Source: Natrinema soli (lineage in GTDB: Archaea; Halobacteriota; Halobacteria; Halobacteriales; Natrialbaceae). Taken from it: a stretch of DNA of 8,012 bases. The translations under genes and the position numbers were made by a program. Under the pieces are notes generated by a model. The model was given only the letters and a program-made list of their open reading frames with translations. It did not search any database and was not told the origin of the DNA. Shown here piece after piece: positions 6,165 through 8,012 of this stretch; positions within the stretch are counted from its first letter, which is position 1, and the number at the start of each line of letters is the position of its first letter. The stretch covers positions 1 through 8,012 of the forward strand of contig NZ_JAQIVI010000166.1 in assembly GCF_028618695.1 (NCBI RefSeq), read 5' to 3'.

Positions 6165-6302
6165 ATGGTCGAAGTACGCATCGAGTTCGATGACGAGGAA
6201 CAGTATGAGCGGCTGAAGAAACTGAAGAAGCACCGCGGGTTGACATGGAAGGGGTTGCTCCTCGAAGGCGAGAAGAAAGTCAGAGAGGATACCCCAGAAT
6301 AA
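6165..6302 (+). CDS. Small divergent ORF of the IS element, ribbon-helix-helix-like (45 aa)
   Basis: A 45-residue protein encoded head-to-head with tnpB. Small ORFs of this kind accompany many haloarchaeal IS1341-type elements, as far as I recall, without an assigned function. Its layout is one short strand (VEVRIEF, residues 2-8), a charged helix (DDEEQYERLKKLKKHRG, 9-25) and a second helix (TWKGLLLEGEKKVR, 27-40). Strand-helix-helix is the plan of Arc/MetJ/CopG DNA-binding dimers. The frame is undamaged, unlike tnpB. It starts at ATG 6165 with no Shine-Dalgarno sequence and ends at TAA 6300-6302. The inverted repeat just upstream would be a natural binding site if it autoregulates. Coding status is supported by the intact, compositionally normal frame and the remembered family; the DNA-binding role is inference. 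Confidence 0.7.
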   Translation: MVEVRIEFDDEEQYERLKKLKKHRGLTWKGLLLEGEKKVREDTPE

Positions 6303-6344
6303 GCGCCGAACGTGGATTATGAAGTGGAGTATCGGATTCACACT

Positions 6345-6358
6345 CGCCCTAAAGGGCG
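6345..6358. repeat. Left-end hairpin of the IS element
   Basis: CGCCCT, AA, AGGGCG: a 6-bp stem with a two-base loop near the end of the element distal to the ferredoxin. Its place matches the left-end subterminal palindrome of IS200/IS605 elements. The true left tip is probably 10-25 nt further to the right. Confidence 0.65.
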
Positions 6359-6402
6359 GGACTCTCTCTTGAATCAGGTAGCGACTCTCGGCCCCCTAAC
6401 CA

Positions 6403-6410
6403 GATTTATC
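6403..6410 (+). promoter_or_regulatory. TATA box of the SBP56-family oxidase gene
   Basis: GATTTATC is centred about 29 nt before the ATG at 6435, giving a leaderless transcript. It lies roughly 25-40 nt beyond the left end of the IS element, so the insertion left the core promoter intact but may have replaced anything further upstream. Confidence 0.7.
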
Positions 6411-6434
6411 TCCGTGCTCGTGGTGGAACGATCC

Positions 6435-7850
6435 ATGAGTGATGCTAGCGCACCAGGCGATGTCGAACCGGACCACGGCCACGATCACGACCACCACGAG
6501 GGTCCCGGCTACTCGACGCCGCAGGCAGCCATCGAAGAGGGCGAGCGGGAACGGTTGGCCTACGTCATGAGCCTCTACGTCGGCACCGATGTCGACGCGC
6601 CGGACTTCGTGGCGGTCGTCGACCTCGATCCCGACTCGGACACCTACTGCGAAATCGTCGACCGCATCGAACTGCCGAATCGCGGCGACGAACTCCACCA
6701 CTTCGGGTGGAACGCCTGCTCGTCGTCGTGTCATATGGAGGGCCTCGAGCGGCGACACCTGATCGTCCCCGGGCAGCGCTCCTCGCGGATCCACGTGATC
6801 GACGCGCAAGACCGGCGGAATCCCGAACTCGAGACGGTGATCGAACCCGAGGAGGTCTTCGAACACGACCTCTCGGCTCCGCATACCGTCCACTGCATCC
6901 CGGACGGAGAGATCCTGATCAGCATGCTCGGCGACGCCGACGGCGAGTTGCCGGGCGGCTTCCTCGAGTTGAATGAGGACTTCGAGATCGAAGGGCGATG
7001 GGAGCCGCCGGGCGAGATCGAGATGAACTACGACTACTGGTACCAGCCCCGTCAGAACGTGATGGTCTCGAGCGAGTGGGCCGCACCGAAGACCTACTAT
7101 CCGGGGTTCGACCTCGACGACGTCGAGGCGGGCGAGTACGGCCAGCGGCTCCACTTCTGGGACTGGGAGGACCGAACCGTCGAACAGACCATCGATCTCG
7201 GCGAGGAGGGACTGATCCCCCTCGAGGTGCGCTTTCTCCACACGCCCGAATCGACCCACGGGTTCGTCGGGGCCGCGCTCTCGTCGAACGTCTTCCACTT
7301 CTGGCGCGACGAGAGCGCGGCCGATAGCGAGGGGAAGTACCGCGCCGAGAAAGTGATCGACTTCGAGGCCCGCGAGCACGACGACTGGGACATGCCCGTC
7401 CCCGCCCTGCCGACCGACATCCTGATCTCGATGGACGACCGATACCTGTTCGGCTCGAACTGGCTCCACGGAGAGGTCTGGATGTACGATATCTCGGACC
7501 CGGCGAACCCGCGGCGGGCCGATTCGCTGTCGGTCGGCGGCACCTTCGGCGAGGTTCAGGAGGTTCGGGGTCGCGAACTGAGCGCCGGCCCGCAGATGGT
7601 CCAGCTCTCGCTGGACGGCGAACGGCTCTACTGGACCACCTCGCTGTTCTCCTCGTGGGACGAGCAGTTCTACCCCGAGGAGGGCGAGCGGGGCTCGGTG
7701 ATGCTGAAAGCCGACGTCGATCCCCGAAAGGGAACCCTCGAGCTGGACGAGGATTTCCTGGTCGACTGGGGCGAGTGCCCGGCTGGACCGGCCCGCGCCC
7801 ACGAGATCCGGTGGCCCGACGGCGACTGCACGAGCGACGTCTGGCAGTGA
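6435..7850 (+). CDS. Selenium-binding protein 56 / methanethiol oxidase family protein (471 aa)
   Basis: Full-length member of the SBP56 family. Characterised members (human SELENBP1, bacterial MtoX) oxidise methanethiol to formaldehyde, hydrogen sulfide and peroxide, using copper. Motifs shared with SELENBP1 from memory: GPGYSTP (23-29), ELHHFGWNACSSSC (86-99, with C95 at the human selenium-binding Cys57), HTVHC (150-154), YWYQPR (201-206), SSEWAAP (212-218), IPLEVRFLH (261-269), SNWLHGE (341-347), GPQMVQLSLDG (385-395), FYPEEGERGSVML (412-424) and AHEIRWPDGDC (455-465). Conserved histidines in these motifs are the presumed metal ligands. The N-terminus has a His/Asp run (DHGHDHDHHE, 13-22) where the human protein has two cysteines. 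No Tat or Sec signal is seen, so it is probably cytosolic, unlike periplasmic MtoX. ATG 6435 fits the TATA box; the frame upstream lies in IS sequence. The substrate is inferred, not shown. Confidence 0.93.
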   Translation: MSDASAPGDVEPDHGHDHDHHEGPGYSTPQAAIEEGERERLAYVMSLYVGTDVDAPDFVAVVDLDPDSDTYCEIVDRIELPNRGDELHHFGWNACSSSCHMEGLERRHLIVPGQRSSRIHVIDAQDRRNPELETVIEPEEVFEHDLSAPHTVHCIPDGEILISMLGDADGELPGGFLELNEDFEIEGRWEPPGEIEMNYDYWYQPRQNVMVSSEWAAPKTYYPGFDLDDVEAGEYGQRLHFWDWEDRTVEQTIDLGEEGLIPLEVRFLHTPESTHGFVGAALSSNVFHFWRDESAADSEGKYRAEKVIDFEAREHDDWDMPVPALPTDILISMDDRYLFGSNWLHGEVWMYDISDPANPRRADSLSVGGTFGEVQEVRGRELSAGPQMVQLSLDGERLYWTTSLFSSWDEQFYPEEGERGSVMLKADVDPRKGTLELDEDFLVDWGECPAGPARAHEIRWPDGDCTSDVWQ

Positions 7851-7866
7851 TCCGCCGACCCGGCAA

Positions 7867-8012
7867 ATGACGAGCCACGACGTGACTCTCGAGTGGCCCG
7901 ACGGCCGGACGAAGACCGTCGAGGTCGACGAGGACGAGACGATCCTCGGGGCCGCCGAGTGCGACGGGGCCGTGCTCCCGTACGGCTGTCGGACGGGCGC
8001 CTGCGGAACCTG
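7867..8012 (+). CDS. Second plant-type [2Fe-2S] ferredoxin, 5' part only
   Basis: Only the first 48 codons and two bases lie in the window. The start MTSHDVTLEWPDGRT aligns without gaps to the ferredoxin at 4834, and DEDET is shared exactly. Ligands C41 and C46 are present in YGCRTGACGT, and the last two bases, TG, fit the expected third ligand C49. About 29 of 48 residues equal the first ferredoxin, so the two are paralogues that have diverged for some time. The ATG lies 16 nt after the oxidase stop on the same strand, with no Shine-Dalgarno sequence or promoter between, so the two are probably one transcript. This suggests the ferredoxin could exchange electrons with the oxidase or share its regulation, which is inference. 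Confidence 0.92.
   Translation, partial: MTSHDVTLEWPDGRTKTVEVDEDETILGAAECDGAVLPYGCRTGACGT

Larger units (their letters stand above)
5215..6380 (-). mobile_element. Decayed IS200/IS605-group element, IS1341-type (tnpB only)
   Basis: A tnpB-only element inserted between a ferredoxin and an SBP56-family gene, read on the minus strand. The right end (near 5215) has a perfect 8-bp hairpin with a four-base loop. The left end (near 6360-6380) has a 6-bp hairpin at 6345-6358. Between them are a broken tnpB and a small divergent ORF. No terminal inverted repeats or target duplication are evident, as expected for this group. No tnpA (HUH transposase) is present, so it could only have moved with one supplied elsewhere. 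Exact ends are estimates: the right end is good to a few bases because the ferredoxin reading frame ends there; the left end is uncertain by about 20 nt. Total length is roughly 1.15 kb, against about 1.6 kb expected for an intact copy. Confidence 0.85.

Noticed and set aside
5215..6380. CRISPR array or Cas-related locus near the TnpB remnant
   Set aside because: There are no regularly spaced direct repeats; the repeats seen are the two end hairpins and the divergent-promoter inverted repeat of the element.
6312..6434. 41-codon N-terminal extension of the SBP56-family protein
   Set aside because: It runs through the left end of the IS element and the gene's own TATA box; family homology begins well after ATG 6435.
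6919..7878. Long minus-strand frames opposite the SBP56-family gene
   Set aside because: They are Arg/Ser/Pro-rich antisense shadows of a well-conserved protein on the plus strand.

Overview
The window looks like chromosomal DNA of a halophilic archaeon. It is GC-rich, the encoded proteins are rich in Asp and Glu, there are two plant-type [2Fe-2S] ferredoxins, the chaperonin is group II, and several start codons lie 26-31 nt downstream of TATA-like boxes with no Shine-Dalgarno sequence, as expected for leaderless haloarchaeal transcripts. The thermosome resembles halobacterial CctB/ThsB. The genus cannot be fixed from the sequence; Natrialbales-like is only an impression.

Left part (1-4667) is a housekeeping block. 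A thermosome subunit gene (minus strand) runs off the left edge, and its reading departs from the family in the last ~47 bases. Next come a two-KH-domain RNA-binding protein of the archaeal Dim2/Pno1 type (minus), a PAC2-family protein (plus), a YfcE/MJ0936-type metallophosphoesterase (minus) and a RIO1-type kinase (minus). The KH protein and Rio1 both belong to small-subunit ribosome maturation and are often neighbours in archaea. Here the PAC2 and phosphoesterase genes separate them.

Right part (4834-8012) is a redox block interrupted by a mobile element. A complete [2Fe-2S] ferredoxin is followed immediately by an IS200/IS605-group (IS1341-type) element of about 1.15 kb in minus orientation. 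Its tnpB is dead: it has a nonsense codon, a frameshift and a large internal deletion that removes the central RuvC region. The element keeps its right-end hairpin, the 3' segment from which TnpB guide RNAs derive, a left-end hairpin, and an intact divergent 45-residue ORF that looks like a ribbon-helix-helix protein. Beyond the element lie a full-length SBP56/methanethiol-oxidase-family gene with its own promoter and, 16 nt after it, the start of a second ferredoxin paralogous to the first.

The points most worth following are the oxidase flanked by two paralogous ferredoxins, the fossil TnpB locus whose guide position falls in the ferredoxin gene, the small divergent ORF with an inverted repeat in the shared promoter region, and the abrupt sequence change in the thermosome gene near nt 47.
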